64,000 nt of DNA, from positions 1-64,000 of the forward strand of contig NZ_BCZK01000006.1 in assembly GCF_001598695.1 (NCBI RefSeq). Reading direction: 5' to 3'. Both the position numbers and the translations under genes were made by a program. The notes under the pieces were generated by a model. It searched no databases and was not told the DNA's origin. It saw only the letters and a program-made list of their open reading frames with translations. The stretch comes from Klebsiella oxytoca NBRC 105695 (GTDB lineage Bacteria; Pseudomonadota; Gammaproteobacteria; Enterobacterales; Enterobacteriaceae). This document shows positions 50,264 to 61,030 of the stretch, one piece after another. How positions within the stretch are numbered: the stretch's first letter is position 1; each line of letters opens with the position of its first letter.

Positions 50264-50442
50264 GACTGGCTCTCTTCTACGGCAAGCGCGCGGGCTTCGG
50301 TTTCCAGCAGTACGGGGATACCTTCACGCAGCGGAAAAGCCAGGCTATCGAGTTTGCAGATCAGTTCTTGCTTATCCTGGCTGTAATAGAGCTTACCGTT
50401 ACAAACCGGACAGGCGATAATTTCAAGTAAACGGTGATCCAT
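50260..50442 (-). CDS. ycaR: Trm112-family small protein YcaR
   Basis: A 60-residue UPF0434/Trm112-like protein. It starts [20 protein letters not shown], with the CPVC pair of a half zinc-ribbon, and ends in [15 protein letters not shown]. The frame is open further upstream; the ATG at 50442 has GGAGG ahead. Role unknown; always found between lpxK and kdsB in enterobacteria. Confidence 0.94.
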   Translation of the reverse strand: MDHRLLEIIACPVCNGKLYYSQDKQELICKLDSLAFPLREGIPVLLETEARALAVEESQS

Positions 50443-50494
50443 GATTCCTCCAGATGGACCGAATAGATTCTTTAGCAGCATATCATACGCTGGC

Positions 50495-51724
50495 TCAGGC
50501 GGCGTCAATTTCCCAACCCTGTTGCCGCCCGGCAAAAAGTTCCGCCGGCAGCTTCCCGCAGCTCACCCGTGTCGCCTCCTGCCAGAGGGCAAAATCATCA
50601 ATGGCGCGTTTTAGCCCGCTCTCGAGTCCCGAGGTCACCTTGACCCCCTCCTCCAGCCACAGAGCGATAATTTCCAGAACGCCGGTTTTACGATGCATTT
50701 TGCTATCCATTCTGCCCACCAGCTTCCCCTGATACAGCAGCGGTAATACGAAATAGCCATACTGACGTTTCGGCGCGGGCGTATAGCACTCCAGGCGATA
50801 GGTGAAGTTAAATAGCTGCTCAGCCCGCTTGCGATCCCACACCACCGGATCGAAAGGCGAGAGCACCGCGCTGTGGCTGGCGGCGAGCCTGCCGCCGGGT
50901 GAGGACTCCAGCAGCTTCAGCGCATCACGGTGAAGCCACATTTCCCCCAGGGTTTCAACGTTTACCGGTTTCACCAGCCCCTCATCCTGCCAGCTCGCCA
51001 GCAGCGGGGGTAGCGAGGGTCGACGTAGACGATAATAATCCGCCAGCCACTGCGCACGGAAGATCCCGAGGCTGCGTGCGCTATTGCGTAACATAATGGC
51101 TTCGGCCTGCTCCTGAGAGAGGCCATCCCGCTCATCCTCCCAGTCCGGCATGACCCGCTGCGTGAGATCGTAAACGCGCTGAAAGTTGCGCCGCTCGATA
51201 ACCATCAGCTCTCCAGCGGTAAATAAACCTTCAAGATGGCGCTTATGCGGTTTCCACTCCCACCATCCGCTGGCGCCCTTACGCGGATGTTCAAAGTCTG
51301 CCGAGCGAACCGGGCCATTTTCAGCAATATGGGCCAGCAGTTCCTGAATGGCCGGAGCGTGCTCGGTCATCCATGCGGTATGGTATTTCCAGCCCATTTT
51401 ATCCGGCGTCAGCATACGGTGACGCACCAGTGAAAAGTCGCTGCGCGGTAAGAAACAGGCCTCATGCGCCCAGTATTCCATCAGTTCACCGGCGCGAAGC
51501 GCCTCATCCAGCCAGCGCTGCGGATAGTGGCCAAGGCGGCTGAAAAGCACCAGATAAGGGCTGCGGGCAACAACGTTGATGGTATCGATTTGCAGCAGGG
51601 ACATCTGCTTAATGGTTTGCAGAACATCCTCGGGTTTGGCGCGACGGCGGGGCTTTTTCAGCAGCCCCTGCGCGGCCAGGTGAAGATGGCGAGCTTCTTT
51701 AAGCGAGAGGGACAATACCGGCAT
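50495..51724 (-). CDS. ycaQ: DNA crosslink glycosylase YcaQ
   Basis: A 409-residue winged-helix (HTH_42) protein of the AlkZ-like family, which unhooks interstrand DNA crosslinks made by nitrogen mustards. The family's Q-hydrophobic-D catalytic motif is visible in [25 protein letters not shown], near residue 45. [15 protein letters not shown] and [21 protein letters not shown] are conserved. It lies 46 bp after lpxK in the lipid A cluster. Compared with E. coli its central part ([19 protein letters not shown]) is diverged. Confidence 0.92.
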   Translation of the reverse strand: MPVLSLSLKEARHLHLAAQGLLKKPRRRAKPEDVLQTIKQMSLLQIDTINVVARSPYLVLFSRLGHYPQRWLDEALRAGELMEYWAHEACFLPRSDFSLVRHRMLTPDKMGWKYHTAWMTEHAPAIQELLAHIAENGPVRSADFEHPRKGASGWWEWKPHKRHLEGLFTAGELMVIERRNFQRVYDLTQRVMPDWEDERDGLSQEQAEAIMLRNSARSLGIFRAQWLADYYRLRRPSLPPLLASWQDEGLVKPVNVETLGEMWLHRDALKLLESSPGGRLAASHSAVLSPFDPVVWDRKRAEQLFNFTYRLECYTPAPKRQYGYFVLPLLYQGKLVGRMDSKMHRKTGVLEIIALWLEEGVKVTSGLESGLKRAIDDFALWQEATRVSCGKLPAELFAGRQQGWEIDAA

Positions 51725-51770
51725 GCAGCTTCTCCGTAAAAGGTTCCGGCGCAGGCGGTGATAAGCGAAA

Positions 51771-52751
51771 TTAGCGCTGCGCCAGCGTCACTAAATCCGT
51801 GAGCAGGCGCTGTGCGCGCTGGTCAGTCATTATCGCGTCGACCGGTAGATACCACCAGTTTGCCTGCGCAAAGTCGCGGCACTTCACCGCATCTTTTTCG
51901 GTCATCAGCAGAGTTTGCTGCGGCGCCGCCAGCGCGGCGACATCGCTCTGCGACAGAGCCTGATGATCGGCCAGGGAGATGGTTTTCACCGGACGTACGC
52001 CGCAGCTCTCGAGGGTGGCGAAGAAACGCGGCGGATGGCCGATTCCTGCCATCGCCACCACGTTGTCCAACGCCGCCGCATCCCGGCGTTCACCGGTCAG
52101 CAGATTCACCGCCAGCCCGGGACGAAGCTGCATAGGTATCTCTCCCGGGCGGGCGAGACCGCCGTTAACGATAACCGCATCCACGCTGCGCAAACGCGAA
52201 GCGCGCTCGCGCATAGGACCCGCAGGCAACCACCAGCCGTTACCAAAACGACGTACGCCGTCAATCACCACAATCTCTTTGTCACGCGCCAGCTTATAGT
52301 GCTGCAGACCATCATCCGTGACGATAAGCTGAAGATCGTTGGCGGCGAGCAGCGCCTGAACCGCATCGCTGCGTACCGGCGAGACGGCAACCGGCGCGCC
52401 GGTACGCTGATAAATCAGCACCGGCTCATCGCCCGCTTCCCCGGTATGCGTATCCACATTAAGCAGCAGCGGATAGCTCGCGGCTTTTCCGCCGTAGCCG
52501 CGTGACACCACGCCGACGCGAATACCGCGCTGCTGAAGCTGTTCCACCAGCCAGACAACAACCGGCGTTTTGCCATTACCGCCGGCGGTCAGATTGCCAA
52601 CCACCACTACCGGCACCGGCGCTCGCCACACTTTTCGCCATCCCAGTTTATAGCTTAGCCGTATTAATCCGCTCACCAGGCCATAGAGCCAGGAGAGCGG
52701 AAGCAGCAGCCGCCATAAAGGCGATTCGCCGGACCAGATGCGCGCAATCAT
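51771..52751 (-). CDS. lpxK: Tetraacyldisaccharide 4'-kinase
   Basis: A 326-residue inner membrane-associated kinase that phosphorylates the 4' position of the lipid A disaccharide. An N-terminal hydrophobic segment ([22 protein letters not shown]) precedes the P-loop [20 protein letters not shown] and the Walker B-like [14 protein letters not shown]. It overlaps msbA by 4 bp. The product is essential for lipopolysaccharide. Confidence 0.96.
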   Translation of the reverse strand: MIARIWSGESPLWRLLLPLSWLYGLVSGLIRLSYKLGWRKVWRAPVPVVVVGNLTAGGNGKTPVVVWLVEQLQQRGIRVGVVSRGYGGKAASYPLLLNVDTHTGEAGDEPVLIYQRTGAPVAVSPVRSDAVQALLAANDLQLIVTDDGLQHYKLARDKEIVVIDGVRRFGNGWWLPAGPMRERASRLRSVDAVIVNGGLARPGEIPMQLRPGLAVNLLTGERRDAAALDNVVAMAGIGHPPRFFATLESCGVRPVKTISLADHQALSQSDVAALAAPQQTLLMTEKDAVKCRDFAQANWWYLPVDAIMTDQRAQRLLTDLVTLAQR

Positions 52752-54496
52752 GCGCCGAACTGCATCTTATGCAGCTGAGCGTAAACGCCCTTATGTTCAA
52801 GCAGATCGGCATGGCTGCCGCGTTCAACGATCTGGCCATCTTCCACTACCACAATTTCGTCAGCCTGCTCAATCGTCGAGAGACGGTGAGCAATAACCAG
52901 CGAAGTGCGGTTTTTCTGCAGTTCGTCCAGCGCCGCCTGAATGGCGCGCTCTGATTCGGTATCCAGCGCCGAAGTTGCTTCATCAAGGATCAGTATCGGG
53001 CTGTTGCGCAGCAGGGCGCGAGCGATAGCGATGCGCTGGCGCTGGCCGCCGGAAAGCATAACACCGTTTTCACCGATAATCGTATCCAGGCCATTGTCCA
53101 TTTTATTGATAAAGTCCATGGCATAAGCCATGCGGGCCGCTTCTTCAATCTGCTCGCGGCTGTACTCTTCGGTTCGGGCATAGGCGATATTATTCGCCAC
53201 GGTGTCGTTAAAGAGATGGACGTTTTGCGACACCAGCGCAACCTGATCGCGCAGAGAGCTCAGCGTGTATTCACGCAGGTCGTGGCCGTCCAGCAAGATC
53301 TGCCCCTCATCAACATCATAAAAACGCGTAATCAGGCTGGCGATGGTAGATTTACCTGACCCTGAGCGCCCTACCAGCGCCACGGTTTTCCCTTCCGGAA
53401 TATTGAGGTCAATATTGCGCAACGCAGCGACTTCACGCCCCGGATATCTGAAGGTAACGTTTTTAAATTCGAGGTTGCCCTTCGCACGTTCGATAACCCG
53501 CGTGCCTTCATCTTTCTCCTGCTCGGAGTCAAGAATAGCGAAAAGCGTCTGACAAGCGGCCATCCCGCGCTGGAACTGCGCGTTGACGTTAGTCAGCGAT
53601 TTTAGCGGACGCATCAGCGCGATCATTGAGGAGAAGACAACGGTAATTGTACCAGCCGTTAACGTCTCCATTACGCTCGGGAAGCTTGCCGCATAAAGTA
53701 CGAAAGCCAGAGCCAGGGAGGCGATTAGCTGGATAATAGGGTCAGAAATTGAGGACGCGGAGACCATTTTCATCCCCTGCAGACGCATCTTGTTGCTGAC
53801 TTTATCAAAGCGCTTGGTTTCGACGGCCTGACCGCCAAACATCAGCACTTCTTTATGCCCTTTCAGCATCTGCTCTGCACTGGTCGTCACCTGGCCCATG
53901 GTGTTCTGCATATTCTTGCTGATATTACGAAAACGCTTCGAGACCACGCGAATAGCAATAGACACGATCGGCGCCAGAACGATCAGAATCAATGACAGCT
54001 GCCAGCTGTAATAAAACATCATCGCAAACAGGCCAATAATCGACGCGCCTTCACGCACGACGGTAATCAACGCACTGGAGGAGGAAGAGGCCACCTGCTC
54101 CGAATCATAGGTAATACGTGATAGCAGCGTCCCGGTGGACTGCTTGTCAAAGAATGCAACCGGCATTCCCATCATGTGGCTGAATAAACGACGGCGCATC
54201 GTCATCACGACTTTGCCGGACACCCACGAGATGCAGTAGCTCGAAACGTAGCTGGTGATGCCGCGCAGAACCATCAATCCGATCACCACCAGCGGCATCC
54301 ATATCAGCACCGAGCGATCCGTTTTACCAAAACCATCATCCAGTAACGGTTTAAGAAGCGATAGCATGAAGGTATCACTAGCCGCGTTAAGCACTAACGC
54401 TACCGCTGCAACGATTAGCCCGGGTTTAAACGGCGCTATAATCGGCCAGAGTCGGCGGAAGGTCTGCCACGTGGAAAGATCTTTATCGTTCTGCAT
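52748..54496 (-). CDS. msbA: Lipid A export ABC transporter MsbA
   Basis: A 582-residue homodimeric flippase that moves core-lipid A across the inner membrane. Six membrane helices (about 20-320) are followed by an ATPase domain: Walker [10 protein letters not shown], signature [16 protein letters not shown], Walker [13 protein letters not shown], switch His in [11 protein letters not shown]. Length equals E. coli. It follows comEC by 36 bp and precedes lpxK with overlap, coupling lipid A synthesis and export. Confidence 0.97.
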   Translation of the reverse strand: MQNDKDLSTWQTFRRLWPIIAPFKPGLIVAAVALVLNAASDTFMLSLLKPLLDDGFGKTDRSVLIWMPLVVIGLMVLRGITSYVSSYCISWVSGKVVMTMRRRLFSHMMGMPVAFFDKQSTGTLLSRITYDSEQVASSSSSALITVVREGASIIGLFAMMFYYSWQLSLILIVLAPIVSIAIRVVSKRFRNISKNMQNTMGQVTTSAEQMLKGHKEVLMFGGQAVETKRFDKVSNKMRLQGMKMVSASSISDPIIQLIASLALAFVLYAASFPSVMETLTAGTITVVFSSMIALMRPLKSLTNVNAQFQRGMAACQTLFAILDSEQEKDEGTRVIERAKGNLEFKNVTFRYPGREVAALRNIDLNIPEGKTVALVGRSGSGKSTIASLITRFYDVDEGQILLDGHDLREYTLSSLRDQVALVSQNVHLFNDTVANNIAYARTEEYSREQIEEAARMAYAMDFINKMDNGLDTIIGENGVMLSGGQRQRIAIARALLRNSPILILDEATSALDTESERAIQAALDELQKNRTSLVIAHRLSTIEQADEIVVVEDGQIVERGSHADLLEHKGVYAQLHKMQFGA

Positions 54497-54532
54497 TCAA
54501 TAAACCAGCTTGTGTTGAAATAGCCGCATATT

Positions 54533-56803
54533 CTACCCGTTCTGAACGTTCCCGCCAAACCACTGATGATACCATCGCGGTAAAACTTGATCCCGTAAGC
54601 TATGGATTTGCCAGCCATCCGCGGAAAAAATAACCGTAATTTGCCCCTGATGCGGCGTGTCGAACCACTGATAATTCTGGTTTCGATAGCGCTGTTTCAC
54701 CTTGGTTGAGGGCATACGCCATGCGTTATAGCGGGAAGCAGAAGCTAGCGCAGCCTCCCCGCCAACGCTGCGCAACAGGGCGGTCCCGGACGACGTATTA
54801 CTGCCGTGATGGGGAACCTGGATAAGTGTAGACGCAAGATGTTGCCAGTAGTGGCTAATCATCGCTTGCTCCGCTGGCGTTTCGATATCCCCGGTGAGCA
54901 GGATACTGTGCTTGCCGTCATCAACACGCACCACGCATGAGCGATTATTCCCCTGCTTTGTCGCGCCGGGCAGCGGCCAGAACGCACGAAAGGTTAAACC
55001 TCGCCACTGCCAGATCTCACCGCGCTGGCATGCTAAATGGCCCGCCCAGCCTAAAGGGCTTCGTATCCATATTTGAGGCCATGCTTTTAACACCGAGTTG
55101 AGTCCCCCGCGGTGATCGAGATGCTCGTGGCTGAGTACGACGCCTTCCAGATGCAAGTGATGCCAGCGTAGCCAGGGGATGATAATCTGCTCACCGCTGT
55201 CACCCTCAGGCCAGGCGAGTCCGGTATCGTAGAGAAGGGCCGCGCCCTGACGTTCAATCACCATAGCCAGCCCCTGCCCGACATCCAGCATGGTGACTCG
55301 CCATTCGTTGGTAGCCGTACTCCGCCAGAATGGCCAGCTTAATAGCCCGAGACATGCTAAACAAAACGCCGGCAACGTGCGCCACGCATGAAAACGCCAG
55401 AGAATTAACGCCGGCCACGGCAGCAGGCTTATCCCAAGCCAGCGAGCATCCAGCTCGAGCCAGCCGGGCGGCAGCTGCCGCAGGAACCCGAATAGCGCCG
55501 CCAGGATACGGTCTGCTGATTGCCATATCACCATCTCAATGGTGAGCGGAGCACAGAGGTGTAAAAACATGGCGGTCAGAATCAGCGGAACAACGATAAA
55601 AGTCACCAGAGGCACGGCAATCAAATTCGCCAGCACCGACGTTAAGCTGATGCCGTGGAAGAGAGCAATCTGTAAAGGTGCAAGTAAAAACATCAAGCCG
55701 ATCTGCAGATGACATAACGCGAGGCTTTGGCGCAGCAGCCAGCACCTTTTACCGCCAGGCATCGGGGCCAGCTGATACCAGAAGATAAGCGCCGCAACGG
55801 CAAACGCTGATAGCCAGAGGCTTTCTGACAACGCTGCCAGCGGATCGGCAAACAGTATTGCACCAATGCAGCAGAGCCATAGTTGCCATGGCGACCAGCG
55901 TTTCCCGGATAGCCGCAGCGCGCAGCCAACGATCAGAGCAACACAGGTGCGCAGCGCGGGCGGCTGCATTCCGGTTAGCCAGGCGTAAAAAATAGCGCTC
56001 GCCAGGCCAGTAAGCAGCGGCGCCCGCCAGCCCAGCCAGCGGCACGGAAGAAAGAACTGCAAACCCCTTAGCAGCAACCAGCCCAGAGTGGCTCCTAACG
56101 CGATATGTAACCCTGAGATCGCCATCAGGTGCGATGTACCGGTTTCCTGCATCAGGATCTTTATCTCGCGAGGGATCGCCAGACGTTCCCCCATGCCTAA
56201 CCCCAGCATCACCGATTGCCAGGGCAGTTCCGCCAGGGTTTGATTGAGCGAGGCCAGATAACGCGCTCGTACACTACAGTTTCGCTCGCGAACTTCAGCG
56301 CTGATAAAGCGTCCGGTTAACGGACGATGCTGTGATAGCGCATAGCGCTGGCTGTCAAACCCGCCTTCGTTGAGCTGACCATGTACCGGACGCGCGCGTA
56401 GCGTCATGGCCCAAACCTGCCCTGCACAGGGCGGTTCAGGCAAATAATTACCGTAGAGGCTTACCCCTGGCGCGGGAAATAGCCGTCGCCCATCCAGACG
56501 GACAATTCTGCCCTGATGAGTTGTCTGACCATCTGTTGCGGTCAGCACAACCTCAACCTGACGATTCCCGTTTGTTAACGTCTGTGTCGGCCACAGGGCC
56601 TGGCGGGCGCTGAGTACTCCCCAGACAAAAAACAGCGTTATCAATGCCGCGTAATGCGCAGCTCTACGGCGACATTGCGCAATAAGCAGCGCCAGCAGCA
56701 TCAGTCCCCAGGTAACCGAACGCTCGGGCAAATCGGGCAACCAGAGCAGCGGCAGAATGCCGATAATCACACAGCCAGCAAGTTGTGGTAAACGCATTAG
56801 CAC
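54533..56803 (-). CDS. ycaI: ComEC/Rec2-family protein YcaI
   Basis: A 756-residue member of the DNA-uptake channel family. It has an N-terminal DUF4131-like part with membrane helices, a central competence domain with about nine helices (for example LGWLLLRGLQFFLPCRWL and LASAIFYAWLTGMQPPALRT), and a C-terminal metallo-beta-lactamase domain with SHEHLDHRGG. Enterobacterial YcaI is linked to Sxy-dependent DNA uptake genes; natural transformation is not shown by sequence. sxy is present in this window. It is the first gene of the msbA-lpxK cluster. Confidence 0.93.
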   Translation of the reverse strand: MLMRLPQLAGCVIIGILPLLWLPDLPERSVTWGLMLLALLIAQCRRRAAHYAALITLFFVWGVLSARQALWPTQTLTNGNRQVEVVLTATDGQTTHQGRIVRLDGRRLFPAPGVSLYGNYLPEPPCAGQVWAMTLRARPVHGQLNEGGFDSQRYALSQHRPLTGRFISAEVRERNCSVRARYLASLNQTLAELPWQSVMLGLGMGERLAIPREIKILMQETGTSHLMAISGLHIALGATLGWLLLRGLQFFLPCRWLGWRAPLLTGLASAIFYAWLTGMQPPALRTCVALIVGCALRLSGKRWSPWQLWLCCIGAILFADPLAALSESLWLSAFAVAALIFWYQLAPMPGGKRCWLLRQSLALCHLQIGLMFLLAPLQIALFHGISLTSVLANLIAVPLVTFIVVPLILTAMFLHLCAPLTIEMVIWQSADRILAALFGFLRQLPPGWLELDARWLGISLLPWPALILWRFHAWRTLPAFCLACLGLLSWPFWRSTATNEWRVTMLDVGQGLAMVIERQGAALLYDTGLAWPEGDSGEQIIIPWLRWHHLHLEGVVLSHEHLDHRGGLNSVLKAWPQIWIRSPLGWAGHLACQRGEIWQWRGLTFRAFWPLPGATKQGNNRSCVVRVDDGKHSILLTGDIETPAEQAMISHYWQHLASTLIQVPHHGSNTSSGTALLRSVGGEAALASASRYNAWRMPSTKVKQRYRNQNYQWFDTPHQGQITVIFSADGWQIHSLRDQVLPRWYHQWFGGNVQNG

Positions 56804-56951
56804 CTCCCTGTCAGAGGGAGTGTTGCGCTAAATTGAGAAAGTGTCTTTGAGGACAGAAAAGAAGTGGATTGCGCAATCCAGAGAACTTTCTCTGTTAACG
56901 CAAAAGAACTGACGTTTTGCGAGGCAACTTCCAGTACAGCTTTAAAGGCAT

Positions 56952-56979
56952 AAAAAAAGCACCCAAAGGTGCTTTTTTA
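56952..56979 (-). terminator. ihfB terminator
   Basis: AAAAAAAGCACC-caaa-GGTGCTTTTTT lies about 35 bp after the ihfB stop and before comEC (ycaI), separating the two transcripts. Confidence 0.93.
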
Positions 56980-57012
56980 ACGTTTAAGTATGTTGTCGCC
57001 GCTCAGCGAAAC

Positions 57013-57300
57013 TTACTCTTCGTAAATATTGGCGCGGTCGCGTAATTCTTTGCCCGGCTTAAAGTGGGGAACGTACTTACCTTCCAGTTCAACTTTATCG
57101 CCAGTTTTTGGGTTACGCCCGGTGCGGGGTGCTCGATAATGCAGAGAGAAGCTGCCGAAACCGCGGATTTCAATGCGCTCGCCTTGAGCAAGCGTTGAGG
57201 CCATATGCTCCAGCATTTCTTTAACAGCATCTTCCACTGCTTTCGCAGGAATGTGAGATTGCTGGCTGGCAAGTCTTTCTATCAATTCTGACTTGGTCAT
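57013..57300 (-). CDS. ihfB: Integration host factor beta subunit
   Basis: A 95-residue DNA-bending protein that works with IhfA. The sequence [30 protein letters not shown], the beta-arm region [15 protein letters not shown] (with the intercalating Pro) and [15 protein letters not shown] are classic. It ends in EE where E. coli ends in G, one residue longer. The frame is open upstream, but the ATG at 57300 has GGAGG ahead. It follows rpsA by 150 bp with a hairpin between. Confidence 0.97.
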   Translation of the reverse strand: MTKSELIERLASQQSHIPAKAVEDAVKEMLEHMASTLAQGERIEIRGFGSFSLHYRAPRTGRNPKTGDKVELEGKYVPHFKPGKELRDRANIYEE

Positions 57301-57346
57301 TATTCCTCCGGTTTCCTTCAAGGCAAAATTAGCTAACAGCTTAAAC

Positions 57347-57370
57347 AAGGGCGGCCTTAGCCGCCCTTTG
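57347..57370 (-). terminator. Hairpin between rpsA and ihfB
   Basis: AAGGGCGGC-ctta-GCCGCCCTTTG: read leftward the stem is followed by TTGTTTAAG. It fits a partial terminator or attenuator for the rpsA transcript in front of ihfB. Confidence 0.75.
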
Positions 57371-57450
57371 TGCTTGATTACAGGACGAATCCTGCAATCT
57401 GTCAAGTAAACTCGTCATAATTCAGGTTGTTGTAACCCGAAAGACTAAGA

Positions 57451-59124
57451 TTACTCGCCTTTAGCTGCTTTGAAAGCTTCAGCCATTGCGTTGTTGGAGA
57501 AGTTTGCATCTTCCTGTTTGTTAACAGTTGCGATGGCATCTTTCTCATCAGCTTCGTCTTTCGCACGAACAGACAGGCTGATTGCACGGTTCTTACGATC
57601 AACGCCGGTGAATTTAGCTTCAACGTCGTCGCCTACGCTCAGAACCAGGGTGGCATCTTCAACGCGGTCACGGGAAGCTTCAGAAGCGCGCAGGTAACCT
57701 TCAACGCCGTCAGCCAGTTCTACGGTTGCGCCTTTAGCGTCAACTGCAGTCACTTTACCGTTTACGATTGCGCCTTTCTTGTTCAGTGCAACCCAGTTGT
57801 TGAACGGATCTTCTGCGAGCTGTTTAACGCCCAGAGAGATACGCTCGCGCTCTGCGTCAACCTGCAGAACAACTGCTGCGATTTCGTCGCCTTTTTTGTA
57901 TTCACGAACTGCTTCTTCGCCTGCAACGTTCCAGGAGATGTCAGACAGGTGAACCAGGCCATCGATGCCGCCGTCCAGGCCGATGAAGATACCGAAGTCA
58001 GTGATAGACTTGATTTTACCTTCAACACGGTCGCCCTTGTTGTGGGTTTCCGCGAACTGCTGCCATGGGTTGTTTTTGCACTGCTTCAGGCCCAGGGAGA
58101 TACGACGACGTTCTTCGTCGATATCCAGAACCATAACTTCCACTACATCGCCAACGTTAACAACTTTGGACGGGTGGATGTTTTTGTTGGTCCAATCCAT
58201 TTCGGAAACGTGAACCAGGCCTTCAACGCCTTCTTCGATTTCAACGAAGCAGCCGTAGTCGGTCAGGTTGGTCACGCGACCGGTCAGTTTGGTACCTTCC
58301 GGATAACGTTTAGCGATAGCTACCCACGGATCTTCGCCCAGCTGTTTCAGGCCCAGAGATACACGAGTACGTTCGCGGTCGAACTTCAGCACTTTAACAG
58401 TGATTTCGTCGCCAACGTTTACGATTTCGCTCGGATGCTTAACGCGTTTCCATGCCATATCGGTAATGTGCAGCAGGCCGTCAACGCCGCCCAGATCAAC
58501 GAATGCACCGTAGTCAGTGAGGTTCTTAACGATACCTTTAACTTCCATGCCTTCCTGCAGGTTTTCCAGCAGCTGATCGCGCTCTGCGCTGTTTTCGGAT
58601 TCGATAACGGCACGACGAGAAACAACGACGTTGTTACGTTTCTGGTCCAGCTTGATGACTTTGAATTCAAGCTCTTTGCCTTCCAGGTGCAGCGTGTCGC
58701 GCACCGGACGAACGTCTACCAGGGAGCCCGGCAGGAACGCACGAATACCATTCAGCTCAACAGTGAAGCCACCTTTAACTTTGCCGTTGATAATACCGAC
58801 TACAGTTTCAGCGTCTTCGTAAGCTTTTTCCAGCGTGATCCAAGCTTCGTGACGTTTAGCTTTCTCACGGGACAGCAGGGTTTCACCGAAGCCGTCTTCT
58901 ACTGCATCCAGAGCAACGTCAACTTCGTCACCAACCTGGATTTCCAGCTCGCCCTGGGCGTTTTTGAACTGCTCTGCCGGAATGGCAGACTCAGATTTCA
59001 GACCGGCGTCAACCAGTACTACGTCTTTGTCGATAGCAACAACAACACCACGAACGATGGAACCCGGACGGGTTTCGATTGTTTTTAAGGATTCTTCAAA
59101 TAGTTGAGCAAAAGATTCAGTCAT
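57451..59124 (-). CDS. rpsA: 30S ribosomal protein S1
   Basis: A 557-residue mRNA-binding ribosomal protein with six S1 repeats (for example [32 protein letters not shown] and [33 protein letters not shown]). Strong codon bias shows high expression and produces a long but meaningless antisense frame. The start [21 protein letters not shown] lacks a strong Shine-Dalgarno sequence, as in E. coli, where leader hairpins and S1 itself control translation. Length equals E. coli. Confidence 0.98.
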   Translation of the reverse strand: MTESFAQLFEESLKTIETRPGSIVRGVVVAIDKDVVLVDAGLKSESAIPAEQFKNAQGELEIQVGDEVDVALDAVEDGFGETLLSREKAKRHEAWITLEKAYEDAETVVGIINGKVKGGFTVELNGIRAFLPGSLVDVRPVRDTLHLEGKELEFKVIKLDQKRNNVVVSRRAVIESENSAERDQLLENLQEGMEVKGIVKNLTDYGAFVDLGGVDGLLHITDMAWKRVKHPSEIVNVGDEITVKVLKFDRERTRVSLGLKQLGEDPWVAIAKRYPEGTKLTGRVTNLTDYGCFVEIEEGVEGLVHVSEMDWTNKNIHPSKVVNVGDVVEVMVLDIDEERRRISLGLKQCKNNPWQQFAETHNKGDRVEGKIKSITDFGIFIGLDGGIDGLVHLSDISWNVAGEEAVREYKKGDEIAAVVLQVDAERERISLGVKQLAEDPFNNWVALNKKGAIVNGKVTAVDAKGATVELADGVEGYLRASEASRDRVEDATLVLSVGDDVEAKFTGVDRKNRAISLSVRAKDEADEKDAIATVNKQEDANFSNNAMAEAFKAAKGE

Positions 59125-59200
59125 GTTTAATCTTCAGGTTTCATATTTAACGTCCACCAGGCTCCATGCCGGATGGGGTTGTTTAACATACCCGCTAACA
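59125..59200 (-). promoter_or_regulatory. rpsA translation-control leader
   Basis: The bases before the rpsA ATG (reading leftward: CATGGAGCCTGGTGG, then ATGAAACCTGAAGATTAAAC) closely match the E. coli rpsA initiation region, which lacks a good Shine-Dalgarno sequence and folds into hairpins allowing autogenous repression by S1. The regulation is inferred from this conservation. Confidence 0.6.
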
Positions 59201-59260
59201 GTCCGTTGCTGCGGGGTACTGCTATAATTCGCAGGCTATTGTGCTTTATCGACGATAAGA

Positions 59261-59944
59261 TTAAGCGGAAGCCAGTTTTTCGCGCGCATATTGTAGCGCT
59301 TTTTCAATCACTTGCTCAATGTTTAGTTCTGTGGAATCAAGAACTAAGGCATCGGCAGCCGGGATAAGCGGCGCCACTGTACGATTGCGATCGCGGTCGT
59401 CGCGCTCTTTTATCTCGGATAAAAGGCGATCAAAGTTAACACTAAAGCCCTTCTCCTGCAACTGAAGCATGCGGCGATGCGCACGTTCTTCCGCGGAAGC
59501 GTCAAGGAAAATTTTCACCGGCGCATCGGGGAATACCACGGTTCCCATATCGCGTCCGTCAGCGATCAAACCGGGCAGCTCACGGAAGGCTCGTTGACGG
59601 CGCAGCAATGCCTCGCGCACGCGCGGAAAAGCGGCGACTTTAGAGGCCGTATTGGCCACATCCTGAGTGCGGATTTCCGCGCTAACGTCCTCCCCCTCCA
59701 GAATGACTTCCAGGCTACCGTCAGTGGAGACAAAACGGACATCAAGATGCGCGGCCAGCGGCACCAGCGCCTCTTCGGATTCAACATCAACATGGTGATG
59801 CAGAGCAGCGAGAGCAAGAACGCGATAAATCGCCCCAGAATCCAGCAGATGCCAGCCCAGCGTTTCTGCCATTGCCTTGCATAACGTGCCTTTGCCCGCA
59901 CCGCCAGGCCCATCAATGGTGATTACCGGAACTGTTGCCGTCAT
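59261..59944 (-). CDS. cmk: Cytidylate kinase
   Basis: A 227-residue kinase phosphorylating CMP and dCMP. P-loop is [19 protein letters not shown] near the N terminus; [13 protein letters not shown] and [13 protein letters not shown] are substrate/LID segments. The open frame runs 6 codons upstream; [14 protein letters not shown] at 59944 is the family start with GGAG upstream. It precedes rpsA by 136 bp, the usual cmk-rpsA arrangement. Confidence 0.97.
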   Translation of the reverse strand: MTATVPVITIDGPGGAGKGTLCKAMAETLGWHLLDSGAIYRVLALAALHHHVDVESEEALVPLAAHLDVRFVSTDGSLEVILEGEDVSAEIRTQDVANTASKVAAFPRVREALLRRQRAFRELPGLIADGRDMGTVVFPDAPVKIFLDASAEERAHRRMLQLQEKGFSVNFDRLLSEIKERDDRDRNRTVAPLIPAADALVLDSTELNIEQVIEKALQYAREKLASA

Positions 59945-60077
59945 CTTTTTCTCCTTTAGCAAGGCGCATAAATATATAAACGCCGCGCATTATACGCATC
60001 TCTTCGACGGAAAGTGAGCATTGGTTGTAAATTACGGATAACTGGAAATCTAATGCGGAAGAATTGTGCAATTATAG

Positions 60078-60100
60078 CGGGCTGATGGAGCATCAGCCCG
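60078..60100 (-). terminator. ycaL terminator-like hairpin
   Basis: CGGGCTGATG-gag-CATCAGCCCG, a 10-bp perfect stem between the ycaL stop (60116) and cmk. There is no long T run; it may end ycaL transcripts. Confidence 0.6.
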
Positions 60101-60115
60101 GAAGATGAGGCAGTT

Positions 60116-60883
60116 TTACTTTTTATCTTCCGCGATACGGTCGCGGATATGCTGCGCGCGTTCAGCTGAAGGCGGGTGTGAATCGAACAGAGATTTACTG
60201 TGGCCGGCGTCAAGGCTGGCCAGTTTGTCGAAGCTGCCCACCAGCCCCTGAGTGCTAATGTTGCGCTTTTTCAGCAGATCGTAGGAGAAATCATCAGCAT
60301 CGGACTCCTGAGAGCGGGAGAAAGCGGAGTTAATCATTCCCTCTGCGATATCGCCCAGCTGAGATTTAGACAAGCTTGCAGCCGCTCCGCTGGTGGCTGA
60401 AATTGCATCACGCGCGGCAATGGTCGCATAGGCGGTTTGCATCGCTTTGCGCGAATGTCCCAGCGCTACGTGGCCCAACTCATGGCCCAGAACCGCTTCA
60501 ACTTCATTATCGGTCATCATGTCCATCAGGCCGCTATAGACGCGGACGCAGCCGTTGGCCATTGCCCAGGCGTTGACGTCTGATGTCATGTAAACCTTAT
60601 AGTTTACCGGGGTGCCGTTGATATTATTACCTAACGCTTTGGCAATTTTATTCAGACGCTTGGTGTACTTACTTGAAGCGCCGGCCTTTTTATTTTCGCT
60701 ATCCATTTGCTTACAGGCATCGTCGGAAAGCGCTTTGACTTCAGAGTCAGAAAGCGTTGCCGCTTTGTAGGCCGTCATCCCTGAACTTACGAGGGCGTTG
60801 GTGTCCACCCCCTGCATATTTTTACAACCTGCCAACAACGTGGCGGAAACCGCTAAAGCCAGCATTACTTTTGTATTTCTCAT
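60116..60883 (-). CDS. ycaL: M48-family lipoprotein metalloprotease YcaL
   Basis: A 255-residue periplasmic protease. The N terminus has a lipoprotein signal with lipobox LLAGC (Cys20); the zinc motif HEXXH is HELGHVALGH, with the third ligand Glu in SRSQESDADDFSYDLL. In E. coli YcaL helps degrade stalled LptD-type outer membrane protein assemblies together with BepA. The ATG at 60883 (MRNTKVML) matches the homologues; a further ATG 9 bp upstream is possible. The protein shares features with the paralogue LoiP, but position between cmk and aroA identifies ycaL. Confidence 0.9.
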   Translation of the reverse strand: MRNTKVMLALAVSATLLAGCKNMQGVDTNALVSSGMTAYKAATLSDSEVKALSDDACKQMDSENKKAGASSKYTKRLNKIAKALGNNINGTPVNYKVYMTSDVNAWAMANGCVRVYSGLMDMMTDNEVEAVLGHELGHVALGHSRKAMQTAYATIAARDAISATSGAAASLSKSQLGDIAEGMINSAFSRSQESDADDFSYDLLKKRNISTQGLVGSFDKLASLDAGHSKSLFDSHPPSAERAQHIRDRIAEDKK

Positions 60884-60983
60884 ATCAATCATCCATTGAT
60901 TAGCATATTAAATGCTTATAAATCCTGTATTTACAAGCAACCAAGGCTAGCATTTAGTTTTCCGCCCGACAAGCAGACATAAA

Positions 60984-61011
60984 AAAACGCCGACCCAAGG
61001 GTCGGCGTTTT
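60984..61011. terminator. aroA terminator
   Basis: AAAACGCCGACCC-aa-GGGTCGGCGTTTT, a near-perfect symmetric stem 20 bp beyond the aroA stop. Confidence 0.93.
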
Positions 61012-61030
61012 CACCTAAAATTCGCGTGAT

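Noticed and set aside
57949-59088. 379-codon frame on the plus strand opposite rpsA
   Set aside because: It lies wholly antisense to rpsA, whose strong codon bias removes stops from this frame; composition is low-complexity (Asn/Phe/Val-rich) and no family is recognisable.
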